A stretch of DNA of 64,000 nucleotides, taken from positions 930,001 through 994,000 of the forward strand of contig JBANDB010000015.1 in the NCBI GenBank assembly GCA_037576215.1, written 5' to 3'. A program made the translations under genes and the position numbers. The notes below the pieces were generated by a model. That model searched no databases. It saw only the letters and a list, made by a program, of their open reading frames with translations, and was not told the origin of the DNA. Positions 1-10,864 of the stretch are shown here, one piece after another (positions within the stretch are counted from its first letter, which is position 1; every line of letters starts with the position of its first letter). Origin of the DNA: Armillaria gallica. Its lineage: Eukaryota > Basidiomycota > Agaricomycetes > Agaricales > Physalacriaceae.

Positions 1-1102
1 CGAGAACAGGTTGAAATTGTTGAAACTTGAGGCTCTCTTCGCCGTCGGTGGCTAAGGGCAAACTAAGGGGTTATTCAAGATATTAAACCATCTGATGGAT
101 GATCGAAGCTATGTTTTACTTATTAAATTAAAGTAATAATTAAATATTTCTTAGTTTGGCAAAGCGGAAGGTACCTATACTACTCGACGTAGATATACAA
201 GTACACCAACTTTCATGGGAAAGGTGCATAGAAGGTGTGCAGAATGGAGTTTCCTTTATTAGGACTCATTACCCCGTGATTACCTTAGCGACCACGCATC
301 TCAACCAATATTAAGACCTTAGAAGTTGGAGGTCTGCAGAGAGCGTACACGCTTAAACCGATCGAAGTCAACAAATGACGGACCCTGAACTTCTTGCGTT
401 TTGTGAATGCCGAAGGTGCAACGGCTGCGCAAATGTATGAAAAACTGCGACGAGAGCTGATGGTATAACTACACGTGCAAGGATCATGGTCTCCTCTGTT
501 GGCGAATACATGAAGGCGGAATGTTTTGTCCAGTGGGTCTGTTGGTAATGCACTGCCGCTTAACAGAGATATTATATTGATAGCCAGTCATCCATATTGG
601 CACACTGCAAAGAGTGATCGTGCGCAGCTTAATGACTTGGTCCACAAAGGTGCTTGGAGGGGCCCGGGGAGAAGATATCCTAAGATAGGTAGGACTCGTG
701 GCAAGCGCACTTGATGGATATGGCTATTAAGCATGCTGATGATCAATCCCACTGAGTTTAATACTTCGGCGGAGACAACACATTGTCCGGGCTTTGACCA
801 GCTTGAACTTCGCTTTGCGTCTTGGAAGATCGGACAGGCGAAATGGCTTCGACAACCGAGAATTTGGTCATGATTGAAAATCGAGCAGATACGTGTTTCA
901 TTACCGTCCAGTGCACTGTGCAGAGTACAGACTGCAGTCCATAAGGAAGCTGGAAAGCGGTCAATGGCTGGTTCGGTAAAGCGACACAAACAGGACGCAC
1001 GAAGATAGATGCTTGGTGATTGCCTTCCGATTGAAAGTCCCCACCAGCACTTATCAGGTCACATTCCATAAAACCTCGGGCTCTTCATCGGGAAATTAAT
1101 CC
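1..1102. other. Intergenic, no gene recognised
   Basis: Short open frames on both strands do not resemble any family I know and lack a convincing start or splice pattern. The left edge may contain the end of a neighbouring gene that I cannot see. Confidence 0.4.
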
Positions 1103-2406
1103 TCAATCCATGCTGGGATGACTACCTGCTTCTTCTTCAAGACCTTCCACTCCCTTACCGATATATACCCGCGTGGAACCAGGGTACCGAACGACGACCT
1201 TCTTGAGCTCCTGCCTCTGAGCAGGAGCTTGACGTAAGATTTCCTTCACGAGTCTAATGTGTTCATGGTACAACGATAAATCCTGTGTTCTGCCGCCGCT
1301 ATATCCATTGATTGTCAAATGCAGGACGCGGATCCTCTGAAGGCGAGAGAGACATTCAAGGGAGGTCTGAATGCGAGTTGAAAACGTTTCTCAGAAACTC
1401 AAGAGAAAATTAGAGGTCGTACCGATGACACGATTCCCCTGTGACGGGACATAAGAGCATAGTGGTCGAGTCCAACGGGACCCAGTTCGCGCAACTCTGG
1501 CAGTTTCTGAGTGAGCCCTGGAAATTCAATTTAGGATGAGTCAGTGATTGTCGTGGTAGAGCCATAATGCATCTTACTATCCAAGTTCGTAGCGGTCAGA
1601 GACCCTCGGAATCGCAGGCGCTCTATATGAGGAAAGTACCTCGCTACAGAACCAGCGCAATATTCGGTGTGGTACGTATGTTTGTGAGCGAAGAATGTAA
1701 TGTCGCGGACATTTGGGACGCTGGAAAAGAGTGCGACACCTTCACGGGGGACAGCTAGTATCTTTACAGAGGGTAGAATCACTGAAGCGAATGCTCGAGA
1801 AAGCTTTGTCTCGGCGCCTTCAAGTCCGAATATCTGCAGGGTCTTGACATTTGGTAACAACGACAGACAGCTTGCGAATTCCTCGAACACCTGGGTAGCA
1901 TGAATTTTGGTGAGCGTGACGGACACTGTCCTGATATCATTCAGATCATTTTTGTATAGGAGGAGCAGAACATACTGCACGTAAATCGCAAGGGTTGGAT
2001 TTCTGATAGTGACTATTTCAGCCTGTCGTAGCAACTCTGTCAACACTTCATGACCATATTTCCCAGACAAAGAGGGTGTCGGACGGCCAGGAGGGAGGTT
2101 TCTAGAGCTGCAGGCTTCCAGATTCTGCCATGCCAAAGGCAGAAGAATCGCACGAAGCGACGTGCATGTCTGAGCTAAAGCTTGGAGTGTGCGTGTCCGG
2201 TGGAGGTAAATATATGGAAACAAAGCAGGGGAGTCAGGCCAAGATATCGGAATAGACGGCCAGTAGGAGAGTATTTCAAGAAGCAGCTCAACGGGAAGGC
2301 TGGGCAGACTGGTTCGGACCGTTCTTGCTGCTTCTTGCTGTGGTGAGATTTCTATTCCAAGCGTCGAGCTTTTTATACGCTTGCGAGAACGAAGGTTGTG
2401 TGTCAT
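1103..2406 (-). CDS. F-box protein, 395 aa, three exons
   Basis: Model: exons 2406-1578, 1517-1423 and 1366-1103. Both introns are GT-AG (gtaagat...ttccag and gtacgac...attcag), phases close, and the product is 395 residues. The F-box lies near residues 33-50 (core LPSLPVELLLEILSYW). A leucine-rich stretch follows, of the kind seen in the degenerate LRR regions of basidiomycete F-box proteins. The last exon carries a typical C-terminal segment with KKVVVRYPGS. F-box proteins bind Skp1 and act as substrate adaptors of SCF ubiquitin ligases; the target here is unknown. The start is the first ATG of the open frame (MTHNLRSRKR). The gene is divergent from nothing obvious, since its upstream side is occupied by an inverted-repeat element. 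Confidence 0.85.
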
Positions 2407-2502
2407 TTTGGTCGCGGTCGAAGGTATGAGTGTGACCGTAGCCGTGACAGTGATAATCGGACCGGAGAGCCGAAGAAAGTGAACCAGCTCTTCGGCATGA
2501 TG

Positions 2503-3089
2503 GAGAGGAACTTAAGGTAGGGCTAATAATTCCCGGTCCTGTTAATAACATGTTATTTAACATCGGGGCGTGAGAGGGCATTTATTCACTAGGTTATTAA
2601 CAGTTAATAATTTTCTTGCGAAATAATGTGAATAACAGGCGAAAAAAGCATTTTCTAACAAGCTAATAACAAAAGGTCGATTAAAAAATCCAGAACCACT
2701 CGTACATTGGCTCAATTGATCTTTTTCAGTCCTTCTCGACGTGTCTGCCGACACTGTTTACAACTCCATGGAATTGGAAATTCCGCCAACTGTGTGCAGC
2801 ACTCAAGCAGCGTCTGCTTCAGAAGAAGAACCGTCGAGATTCATGTTTTCGAGTTCGACTTGCAGCTGAAGGGTGACGAGAAAGGAAGAAGAGTTTTGTG
2901 CCTGGCGGAGTAGCAGTGGAGTGAGTCGGCATGGCGGCTATAGGCCCTGGCCAAGTTTGATTTATTCACCTTTGTTCACAAGGTGCGTTGGGGTACCCTG
3001 TTATTAACTTTTTATTAACGTGTTATTAACAATGTTAATAAACCGATGTTAATTAATACCCATTTTTTAGCCCTACCTTATTCCTCTCT
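2503..3089. mobile_element. MITE-like element with terminal inverted repeats
   Basis: The left end reads gagaggaacttaaggtaggg and continues ctaataa. The right end is its reverse complement with a 2-base difference (ttagccctacctta followed by ttcctctc). That gives imperfect inverted ends of about 23 bp spaced about 585 bp apart. Just inside both ends are many copies of a near-palindrome, GTTATTAAC/GTTAATAAC (about 2531-2700 and 2998-3056), like the subterminal repeats of DNA transposons. No transposase frame is present, so it would be non-autonomous. The flanks do not show an obvious target-site duplication, and the true outer ends are uncertain by a few bases. Confidence 0.6.
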
Positions 3090-3878
3090 TTTCTTTGACG
3101 ACAACCTGCTGCTGCTACCGGAACCCCCCAAATATCTGCTATCGTGACCTCAAACTGCGAGACAGTGTGTCTCGTCTCGTCGGCCTTTCTAGGTTCAAGG
3201 TCAGCACTGCAGCATTTTCTGCTACTGACTTGGGCATTCCGAATTATAGAAGTCAAATCAGGAATTCTTCATTTCAATGCTACAGATCGTTAGGCATGCG
3301 CCAGAAGGTATGCAAGTTTTCTCATTACCCGAAGTACATACTCTCAACTCATCTTTTACTGTAGTCAAACTCAAACTTTGAAGTCAATTTCTCCAGCATG
3401 CTTGTACAAGACGTCTGCCTGGCTGTCCCCTTCCTCTTCCAACCTCTCACATGACTCCATGGCTTCATTTTCACTCTCGAAACCCGAGTCTGACCGCATA
3501 CAATTACAATTCATTCATCGGACAAGGTAGTGCACTAGCCTTCTTATCCGATCACAGACCGCACCGCACCTCAGACTGTCGTTTTCCATTGCAAAGAGGC
3601 GTATTTTTTGCTCTGTATCCGGAAACCTTAACGGACTCGGAATGCATTCATGAAGCGTCCTTGACATCGCTCACGGAGATGTCTCCTTTGGCGCAAATAT
3701 ATCTGGTTTTCGAAGTCGGTGGACTAATCACATGGATAATCATCGTCTTCTGCGACGGGGCAACTTTGGATACGATCAAAAGTTCAACGGCAAGGGGAGG
3801 GCTTTTTTTGGACGACCGATATAAAGCAGGAAAGTCGGTCCGAAGGGCCGAATCTCCTTACTCACCCACCCCCACGAT
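3090..3878. other. Upstream region of the HAD gene
   Basis: An open frame of 149 codons runs through here on the + strand (3451-3900) but overlaps the promoter and start of the next gene in another frame. It has no family resemblance, so I treat it as non-coding. Confidence 0.4.
3820..3826 (+). promoter_or_regulatory. Putative TATA box of the HAD gene
   Basis: TATAAAG lies 53 bases before the chosen ATG at 3879, a spacing that fits a short 5' leader. Confidence 0.4.
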
Positions 3879-4932
3879 ATGGAAGGCGTTGAAGCCCTGA
3901 CTTTTGATGTGTTCGGCACCGTCGTCGACTGGCATGGCTCTGTATCCGCAGAACTGAAGGCTCTAGGACAAGATCTAGCCTTAAGCGGTGCGTAAGACAG
4001 CCTGTCACCGTCTTTGACACAGCTCTAGCTTTCTCGCAGCCGACTGGGATGCCTTTGCCACCGAATGGCGGAAAGGCTACCTGACAAATACGTGAATGCT
4101 GTATCCAAGGATTATCTTCTGCAATCCTGATTCGTGTAGATCCCGTATCGCCCGTGAAGGAAGTGATAGTGGTCCTTTGAATGTCGACATTCTGCACAGA
4201 CAGGTCTTTGTGTTCTCTTTGTGGCTGTTTACAAGCTCTTATTCTACTTTGCCAGATCCTGGACGACATGCTGAGCTCGCCACGATGGGTGCACGTAGGT
4301 TCGAAACTAGACGGGAAGACGAGAGCTCACTTGAACCTTGTCTGGCACCGTCTCAATGGCTCGTATTCGACGACATCAATATGCTGAGTACTTGTGTCTG
4401 ACCCTCTTATGTGCATAGGATGGCCTGATACCGTCGAGGGACTCTACCAGCTCAAAAAGCACGTCATTCTGACGACGTTATCTAACGGGAACGTCAGATT
4501 ATTGGTAGATATGGTGGGTGCTCGACTCACACGGTTTATAAATACACTCACACGAGACTTCGTAGGCAAAACACGCCAACCTCCCTTGGGATCTCGTTCT
4601 GTCAGCCGAGCTGTTCTCGTGCTATAAGCCGTATGTACCCCACCCTCTTGGTCGGGATTCTTCGCCACTGACGCGTGGTTGTCAGGAACCCGGAAGCTTA
4701 TCTTGGCGCTATCAAGCACCTCTCGGTTCCACCGGAGAAGTGTGCTATGGTAGCAGCTCACATATATGACCTTCGCGCTGCTGCGAAGGTTGGGATGAAA
4801 ACAGTGTACGTCGAGAGGCCGGGAGAAGGGCCTGGGGATATCACGGTCAAACCGAAGTCAGAGGGTGGCGAAGTGGACTGTGTGGTGCAGTCGTTTGTAG
4901 AGCTTGCTTCTTTGTTCAGTCAGACGCATTGA
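3879..4932 (+). CDS. HAD-superfamily hydrolase, type II haloacid dehalogenase-like, 244 aa
   Basis: Seven exons: 3879-3987, 4040-4091, 4140-4203, 4256-4358, 4419-4513, 4566-4630 and 4686-4932; all phases close to 244 residues. HAD motif I with the nucleophile Asp is FDVFGTVVDW (residues 9-18). Motif II is TTLSNGN, with the SNG of L-2-haloacid dehalogenases. Motif III Lys is in CYKPNPEAYL. The motif IV area is VAAHIYDLRAA, where the acidic residue is D in the YDL context. The length is normal for fungal type II dehalogenase-like proteins, which hydrolyse 2-haloacids or related substrates; the actual substrate cannot be read from the sequence. Intron 4 (4359-4418) must start with GC (GCTCGT...CATAG) to keep the LNGWPDTVEGL frame; the nearby GT would give a stop. 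Confidence 0.88.
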
Positions 4933-5714
4933 ATGCTACTATGCCATCAGGAGATATTGTGTGATACATTTGTGCAGTGCCCGAGTTGGGACGTCCAACA
5001 GCGTGACTTCAGTCATAGTTTGGACACCTTTCTCATAAGGTTATTCGTCCAACAAACTTCCCTCTCACCAAGATATCTGCCTCGCATCTGACTCATAGTG
5101 TTTTCCGCCACCTGTACAAATCAGACGATCATCGCGACAACCTTACCTCATTGATTCGGCTGACTCTTCAAACAGGTGGACGCAGACCACAGTATCGATC
5201 GGATGATGTATCAACGAATTCCTTGCGTGACTCGGGCCTACGTGATGGTTTAAGGCTCGGTAACCCTATGACTAGGTCAGCGTTCACTGCATCCGGCATG
5301 GCGTTTCTTTGTCTGGGGAGCCATACATACACTCAAGATTGGAAGTATGAGCCATTTTAAGTAGATAAATTTAGCTATAAATCACTATGATGCGTCGCTG
5401 AGGTTGACGTTCTCTGGTCTAAATAAACATGATGACGATAGAGATAGGATCAACCTACCACAGTGGCCTGCCGATCATTGCCACCAGCAAATATAGTGAC
5501 GCCAAGAGTAGATGATCTTCAAGAACAATTGTATATCATTTACAACAGGGGTACGGCAAAGAACCAGTCTCTTATAGGACTGAGGTAGGTAACGAACGGT
5601 AGAAACTTCTATAAGTATATGCAGTGGGTGCGTGTGAGTACAAATGATTGAGTCAATAAAGAAAATCAACAGCGGCCTCTACTCCAACATGAGAACCCTT
5701 TGTGAAAAACCAGT
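4933..5714. other. Convergent intergenic region
   Basis: Lies between the 3' ends of the HAD gene (+) and the GT90 gene (-). AT-rich; nothing recognisable beyond 3' UTR sequence. Confidence 0.5.
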
Positions 5715-7889
5715 CTAGTCCGACTTTTCCAAGTGGTTATAGTTCATCGCGTCACGATCCGGGCTCATAATCCGAGCGTATTCCAGGAACACTCTGCAGC
5801 CATCAGTCAGCTATGGTAAGAAGAGACAATGAGGCTGAAGACGAACCTATAATTATACGCCGTCATGTCTTGTTTTCTCCAGAAAGTGTGGCTCCAGTCC
5901 CGGCCTGCGGAAGCAATCTTTCTTGCGAGATCGTCGTGATTGTTATCCCCCTTCAAGTCGCCATGGAAGAACACCAAGGTATCCCAGAGATCGGAGTAGT
6001 CGACTTGTATGGGGATGTAGTGCACCCATGGCATGAGCCTATCGGTAAACCTGAACACGCAGAGTTAGTTCAGTCAGATGCATAGTCGGAGTCACGAACC
6101 ATTCAGGGTAGATAGTCGACTTGAAGATAAGCGCGTTAGAGGACATGAGCCGCTTAAAACGCCCGGACCATGCGTTGCCATCGACCTACACAAGGGGGAT
6201 TAAGCAATGAAGGACAGAAACCGGAGCGAGGACACTAACATCAAGGATATATTTATACCTCGCCTGCTCAGTCTGTGACTGTCCTTTCGTAAATTCGTAC
6301 AGCGTGCCTAGGACCTCGCAAACATCGGGGTCACACTGTCCAGGTTTGTTCGCAAACGCCATGTCGAGCATCGCCGGCCCATACCTGGCTTTCTGGACCA
6401 CCTCTCCGTTCCCTACTCTTTCGTCCCTCGAACTCGGCGGCGCCAAAATCGTCACATTATCATCCATGCCCTTTTCAACCCAGTCCATCATCCGTATACG
6501 TTGCGAAAGCGGCCACTCCATGTCCCGCGAGTGGAAGATCCCCGTCGTGGTCCCTCGCCACTGCAGTCTATCGTCGGCCTTCTTCTCCCATACGATGTCC
6601 TCTTCTTCAGAGAGTTCACCTAGCCAGCTGACCGTGTGTGCGATGGTGATGTCGTGATGCAGTAAGGTTTGGGAGTAGGCGAAGGAAGGGAACATGCGGT
6701 GGGAGGGAACGGGCCCCTTTCCCCAGGGGAGGAATTGTCCGTGCTCGCGAAGGAGGTACGGGTGTAAGCAAGGATCCATTGCCTTTCGGTGGTCGAAGAC
6801 GAAAGTTTTGGGGGCATCCGGCGGTGGTGGTGGCCAGGATACATTGAAGGTGTAATCAATAGGATCTTTCCAGGCGGGAGAAGTTGGGTCGCAGCCTGAT
6901 ATCCATCCGTGGTATTTGATAGGAACAACAGGCTTGTCGACGTCGATATCTGCGGTGACATCGGTTTGCGAAATAAAATGAAAAAAGGCGGAATGACGTA
7001 CAAGTTCCCGCGCGAGCGTGTTCGAGGGCCTTCTCCCGAAGTTCCCAGTCAGTGACATGTTCCGGGTTGTCATGAGGCTGGAAGACGGCGCGAAAGGGTG
7101 GGAGGAATTCATCGACGTCTTCGAGCAGTTCACCAAGCATGCGAGTACCGTCAAAGACGCGATCGTGAGTACTGGGCTCGCGAATGGTATAGTTGACGAG
7201 TCCAACACGGTGTCCTTCTTCTTTACCAAGAGTAAACGAGTCTTCGTGACCCTCCCATTCCCTGACGATGCTGGTCAGGTCGGCTGGACTGACCCCCCAG
7301 TACGGCTCGAGGTCTCGGTATATCTGATCGTACTCGTCTGGAAGCTGGACATCGTTCTTCTCGACGTATTCCCACCTATACATAGCTCAGATATGAACGA
7401 CTGGAAAGGAAAGGGAAGGGCGCACCATTTATCGAACCCGCGAGGAGGTAATCGTTGGTACCGGCGCTCATATTCGATCACTGCCTCGCTGAGTGTCTTG
7501 CTCGCTCGCTGCAGCTTCGCTTCCCACTTCTTCTCCGAAAATTCGATGAGCTGGTAGATAGGATGTGGGCCTTCTGGATTGACTTCAAGCAGCCCGTTCG
7601 AAAGGAATTTGTGCATAGGCAATGTATCTTCAGACGGCGCGAGTTTTTTGCCTGTGGCCTCGTGCTGAAGATTCCCTAGACCTCCCAGATTCCCCCACGA
7701 ATGGTATACAGGTTTGGCATGCTCGACCGTAATGGGTTCGATAAACGTTTTGAATGTGATATTAGTGGTATGCGATCCGTAGAGATTTGTCCAGAATCCT
7801 CCGGCAATAATAAAGAGAGTAAAGACTGTGATAATGGCGACTTGTCGACCTTGGCTCGACCTACGATGAGTTGGAGTAACTCGAAGCAT
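5715..7889 (-). CDS. Glycosyltransferase family 90 (CAP10-like), 638 aa
   Basis: Six exons: 7889-7426, 7375-7002, 6949-6240, 6185-6100, 6050-5847 and 5793-5715; 638 residues, all GT-AG. The N-terminus is a short basic tail followed by one hydrophobic helix ([17 protein letters not shown]), a type II signal anchor expected for a Golgi enzyme. The CAP10/GT90 core is in the C-terminal half: the segments [39 protein letters not shown], then [15 protein letters not shown], and [15 protein letters not shown] match the family's usual order. GT90 proteins of fungi include capsule O-xylosyltransferases; donor and acceptor here are unknown. I chose the ATG at 7889 ([10 protein letters not shown]) because the frame upstream has only a GTG. 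No key segment looks missing. Confidence 0.9.
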
Positions 7890-10161
7890 GTTTGGGGGAA
7901 AGAGCGACACTGTTGAAGAAAGGGGAAAGGATAAAGTTAAGGGGTCTTGTCAGGTCTTGTCACGACCAAAATTAAACTGAGGGGCTATTACTATTGGAGG
8001 CGAAATTCGGAGCAACTATCAGTGACAGCGGAGTATAATACTTCGAAGAGGCACGTACCTTGTACTAACTAATAGTAATAGTCGCTTTTGATGCCTGTCA
8101 CATAAAACCGGACAGACAGTTTCGTTACTTCAGCTATCGTTAGAGGGCCCTTCATTCCTCTCCGATGGTGCTCGTTGGGCGCATTGTTAGGTGCCGCAGT
8201 CGATGGGTACCACGCCAAGGCCCGTGCGGTACTCCTAAAAGTAGTGCACCTTTTGAAATTACCTGTGCGTAACTAGTCGTAGCTAGTTGTCCAGTTGACT
8301 CTGTAAGATTTTCCTCTTCAGCAATAAACGTAAAGACGGAAGATACGCGGGACACATGGCTTTGTGCCTCTTTCTTCTCCTTTGGGATTGCCGCTGCCAG
8401 GAGGTCAAAGCTGCGCCCAATTCTTCAGCGGCTGACGTTTCGCTATCAAATCAAGTTCATCCAGGCATGATTTGTCCGGTTTTTAGCATATTTGAGCCCC
8501 AAAAAACGCAAAAACTATGTCCGGAGTTAGAGAGTGGAAAGACAGGGAAGACAATGGAAACTGAAACACAAACCATGAAGAATTCACTCTAGGCTCAAAT
8601 TCCTCCTTCTGTAGAGCACCGCAGCGTAAAAATCAGTAACAAGACGATTTTTGAAGCGGAACCGGCACTGGCGGCAGCTTCGGGCCGAAGAACTTTGTCC
8701 GAGATGGCATATTTTAACCCCCAAACGTTGCATATTTGAGGGGTTATTTCCACAAATTTGACGGACAAAGTTTGGCCGGAGCTTCTCAAAACGAAACTGT
8801 TTCCTTGACGACAACGGCGTTCACGAAGTCATATCAAGTAAAGGCTGGAAGGACTCAATTGAGTCTTGACAGCCATTAGCACGTCAGATAAGAGGGTTTT
8901 TTTGTACAGTCAGAACATGCGCACAGAGGTGGAGTTTAGGCAGTCACTTTTGTCAGAGTTACGTTCCCGAGGGTCGACACTGACATCGATCTCAAATTCA
9001 GGGCTAGTATGTTGGAAGAAATTTAAAGCTTACTGCAGAGTTCCTTTTCCCATTGTGACGGGGACAATTTGTGGTAGAGCAAGGTGACAGCTATCTGCCC
9101 AAGTCACGATTCATCAAGGGTACTGAAACATTTACGCACTGGTAACAATCAGGAGCACTTTTTGTGAAACACTGTCTCTTTGACAGGGCGGCGTCTAGGG
9201 CAAAAAACTCCATACGGTCTCAGTAGCACTTTGAGCGCATACATGCCATGATTACTGAATTGATAGCAGCACCATGACTGAGATGATTAAAACTAAAGTC
9301 AGTCCGAAGCAGTGAGTAAAAGGAAAAAATTCGGGAGACCTACGCTGAATTTCTGTCTTCGAGCAGCATTGACTGTTACCCAACAGTGTCCCTGACTTAG
9401 AACAATTCCAGGTAGGCGGGACATCAACCTACCTGTTGAATCTACACGGCTCGTCAGACTGGTTCAAGTCCAGTTCCTGGGAGGAATGACGTTAAACATC
9501 ATCGGTGGTGTTGGTGTTGTTATCGGCACAAGGTCCCAATAAGGAACGGCCGGGCCCACAGCCCGGACCATGCTGTGGCCACGGAGGCTCATACCGTTGT
9601 GATCATTGTGTGTCGCGCGGAGTAGAGATTCATCGTAGGGTACATTGAAGACAATGGACCATGGTACTCAGGCTTGAGCCTGACAGCGGGAAGGCTATGA
9701 GAAGTCAAGGTAGATGATGAAGACTGTATTGTACGGACCTGAGATCGCAACGGAATTTGCCGCGCTAGTCGCGCTCGATACCTTGGGGCAGGGTATACCA
9801 AGGACTCGGTCGCGAAATAGCTGGAATGCCATCAGTACGTCGATACAAGGATGCCGACATTGTATCCTACAGGAAAAGATTCCAAGTGCACTACGCACTC
9901 GGCGAGACGAGGACGTCGGCGGTACGAAATGTAGAATGAGAGATATAAGACAGTGGTAGTGGTATGAATGCAAGGCTAGAGTGGATGGAAGCTTCACGTG
10001 ATAAACGCGTCCAATGCGCGTGTTTAGAATTGGTGACGCGTCCCGGATCCCTCGGACCGATGGGTGACTGTGACTGTGACTCGATTCGAAGCCGCTGCCA
10101 ATTAGAGACAAACTCTATAATTTACCACCCACGATATCGCTAAGCGCTTTTCAGGTACTTA
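7890..10161. other. Gene-poor region
   Basis: About 2.3 kb with no open frame that I can assign. It contains a possible short inverted-repeat element (8471-8769) and an isolated tRNA-like T-arm near 9458-9474 that does not fold into a full tRNA. Confidence 0.4.
8471..8769. mobile_element. Possible short TIR element (about 300 bp)
   Basis: Begins TTTGTCCG and ends CGGACAAA, with further copies of the same octamer family inside (TGTCCGG near 8518, TTTGTCCG near 8694). Three related GCATATTT(G)AG blocks next to C- or G-runs lie inside, in both orientations. The TIRs are only 8 bp, so this is a weak call; it may be a relic. Confidence 0.25.
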
Positions 10162-10458
10162 TTAAAATTCCTTTGCGACACGATTATCGCCGCCTGTGGC
10201 ATCGCTGGGGACAGCTGCGATGACTGGGTCCTCACTCTTGAACTGGGATGGCAGTCTTACGGCCCAGAAACGTCCAGACGCGGACCATTCTTCTCCAATG
10301 GGACCCAATAACACCAATGCCGCCCTCCGGTATGGATCCATGTCGCGTTTTCCTACACCATATAATGGCGTCAACGGTGCTTCTGGCGCCGTCAATGGCG
10401 TTCTGCAAACCGTATCTGTTAGCGGGATCAGCGAGGCACGTGTCGCATCTCCGAGCAT
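10162..10458 (-). CDS. Unrecognised open frame, possible terminal exon
   Basis: A 98-codon open frame starting MLGDATRASLIP and ending NRVAKEF. I do not recognise the product. It lies on the strand opposite to the zf-4CXXC_R1 gene, so the two could share a bidirectional promoter. A plausible first exon exists upstream (an ATG near 10786 opening MRKYLLNKPQQ), and acceptor-like sites precede the frame, but I could not build a join that I trust. It could equally be chance. Confidence 0.22.
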   Translation of the reverse strand: MLGDATRASLIPLTDTVCRTPLTAPEAPLTPLYGVGKRDMDPYRRAALVLLGPIGEEWSASGRFWAVRLPSQFKSEDPVIAAVPSDATGGDNRVAKEF

Positions 10459-10864
10459 AATGTTGATCTCTTACGTCGCGTCTAGGTGCAATCAAAAAAA
10501 AATATTCACGGCGCTTCCTATTCTTTGCGGAGTCCATTAATGGCATCGAGTTCATCCTCTTCGTCTCACTCACCGGTAATAACCTGACCTGGTTCTACTG
10601 TCGACTGGACTCAAAGTTCGTCTTCTAGGGCTACTTACCCACTGCGCGAATCGATACGCCAATATACAATTCACAAGTAACAACACAAACTATTGATCCC
10701 AACGTTCATTGCGGCTTGCTTGGGGTGAATAACTCGAAGGACAACGAAGAAGAGCTGTTGAGGCTTGTTGAGCAGGTATTTCCTCATTGTTTTCCTTCCT
10801 TTGGCGCAACTAAAACTTACGCGATCTCGGATAGACAATACCACTATCGTGCGCGACAGTAGAC

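Noticed and set aside
3451..3900. 149-codon open frame upstream of the HAD gene
   Set aside because: It overlaps the TATA box and the first exon of the HAD gene in another frame and has no family resemblance.
9406..9482. tRNA-like segment: perfect B-box GGTTCAAGTCC with a 5-bp T-stem (ACTGG/CCAGT) and partly matching ends
   Set aside because: The A-box and D-arm are not recognisable, the anticodon arm does not fold, and the acceptor stem pairs only when shifted or with a mismatch.
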